DNA of 6,353 nucleotides, from assembly GCA_029004655.1 (NCBI GenBank), contig JAQVYP010000103.1, positions 1-6,353 on the forward strand, written 5' to 3'. This document shows positions 5,856 through 6,353 of the stretch, in pieces. The stretch's first letter is position 1; the number at the start of each line of letters is the position of its first letter. Source of the DNA: Oscillospiraceae bacterium. GTDB lineage: Bacteria > Bacillota > Clostridia > Oscillospirales > Acutalibacteraceae. Both the position numbers and the translations under genes were made by a program. The notes beneath the pieces were generated by a model. It was not told the DNA's origin. It did no database searches and saw only the letters and a list, made by a program, of their open reading frames with translations.

Positions 5856-6326
5856 ATGTCAATGGAACAACATATTAAATTTATGAACATGGCGCTCAGG
5901 TTGGCACAAATGTCTGATGCTGAGGGCGAGGTGCCGGTTGGAGCAGTTGTTGTTCATAACGGTAAAATCATTTCAGAGGGGCGAAATAGGCGTGAGAACG
6001 CCAAAAATGCTCTTAACCACGCAGAAATTGAGGCGATTGACGGTGCATGCCGAGCTTTGGGCGGTTGGCGGCTGTTCGGGTGTGACTTGTATGTAACGCT
6101 TGAGCCATGTCCTATGTGTGCCGGTGCCATAATCAACTCCCGTATAGAACGCGTAATTTTTGGCGCATTTGATAAAAAAGCCGGTTCTTGCGGCTCTGTT
6201 GTAAATTTATTTGAGCTTCCCTATAATCACAAACCAGAAATTATCAGTGGTGTGTGTGAAGAAGAGTGCTCTTCGGTTTTAAGTGAATTCTTTAAACAGT
6301 TGCGAAACAAAAAGAAAAATATGTAA
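5856..6326 (+). CDS. tadA: tRNA adenosine(34) deaminase TadA
   Basis: Zinc-dependent cytidine/deoxycytidylate-deaminase-fold enzyme that converts A34 to inosine in the anticodon of tRNA-Arg(ACG), so that one tRNA can read several CGN codons. The 156-aa length is normal. Visible motifs: GEVPVGAVVV (24-33), HAE at 55-57 (zinc ligand H55, proton shuttle E57) and PCPMC at 84-88 (zinc ligands C85 and C88). The conserved FGAFDKKAGSCGS segment (102-114) is also present and fits TadA better than a free-nucleobase deaminase. No Shine-Dalgarno run precedes the ATG, and the gap to the upstream stop is 2 bases, so translation is probably coupled to the CPBP gene. An alternative ATG two codons in (5862) has no better site. 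In other Firmicutes the SRP RNA gene and dnaX often follow tadA; the window ends too soon to see this. Confidence 0.95.
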   Translation: MSMEQHIKFMNMALRLAQMSDAEGEVPVGAVVVHNGKIISEGRNRRENAKNALNHAEIEAIDGACRALGGWRLFGCDLYVTLEPCPMCAGAIINSRIERVIFGAFDKKAGSCGSVVNLFELPYNHKPEIISGVCEEECSSVLSEFFKQLRNKKKNM

Positions 6327-6353
6327 TAAAAAACCTTTGTTATAAGAAGAAAT

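Noticed and set aside
6327..6353. Possible start of an SRP RNA or dnaX leader after tadA
   Set aside because: Only 27 bases remain and none can be matched to SRP RNA or to a start codon; the idea rests only on gene order in other Firmicutes.

Overview
The window looks like chromosomal DNA of a Firmicute, most likely an uncultured or gut-type member of the Clostridia. The basis is protein style (a clostridial-type GH13 enzyme, a bacterial GlgP and TadA), moderately AT-rich genes, very AT-rich intergenic DNA, and sigma-A-like promoters with GG-rich ribosome binding sites. There is no sign of phage, IS element, CRISPR, tRNA or rRNA. All four genes appear intact.

Layout. Positions 1-100 hold a non-coding element built as two nested inverted repeats on one axis, followed by a terminator hairpin (134-171) for the minus-strand genes. 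Minus strand, read right to left: glgP (2087-4489, glycogen/maltodextrin phosphorylase), then a 57-base gap carrying a GC-rich hairpin, then a cytoplasmic GH13 alpha-glucan hydrolase (176-2029). Positions 4490-4824 are a divergent, AT-rich regulatory region with an outward promoter on each side, a 28-base dyad and smaller dyads. Plus strand: a CPBP-family membrane protease homologue (4825-5853), then tadA (5856-6326), separated by only 2 bases. The last 27 bases hold nothing I can name.

How the genes work together. GlgP and the GH13 enzyme form a compact intracellular alpha-glucan degradation unit: the phosphorylase releases glucose-1-phosphate from chain ends, and the GH13 enzyme cuts inside chains or near branch points where the phosphorylase stalls. 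The plus-strand pair looks translationally coupled but has no obvious shared function; tadA is a tRNA-modification gene and the membrane protein's substrate is unknown.

The protein-coding content is ordinary. The non-coding DNA is more interesting: the nested element at the left edge pairs better as minus-strand RNA than as plus-strand RNA, a smaller hairpin between glgP and the GH13 gene shares words with it, and a 12-bp stem in the divergent region is fully paired only when read on the plus strand. I found no clear evidence of a new multi-gene system.
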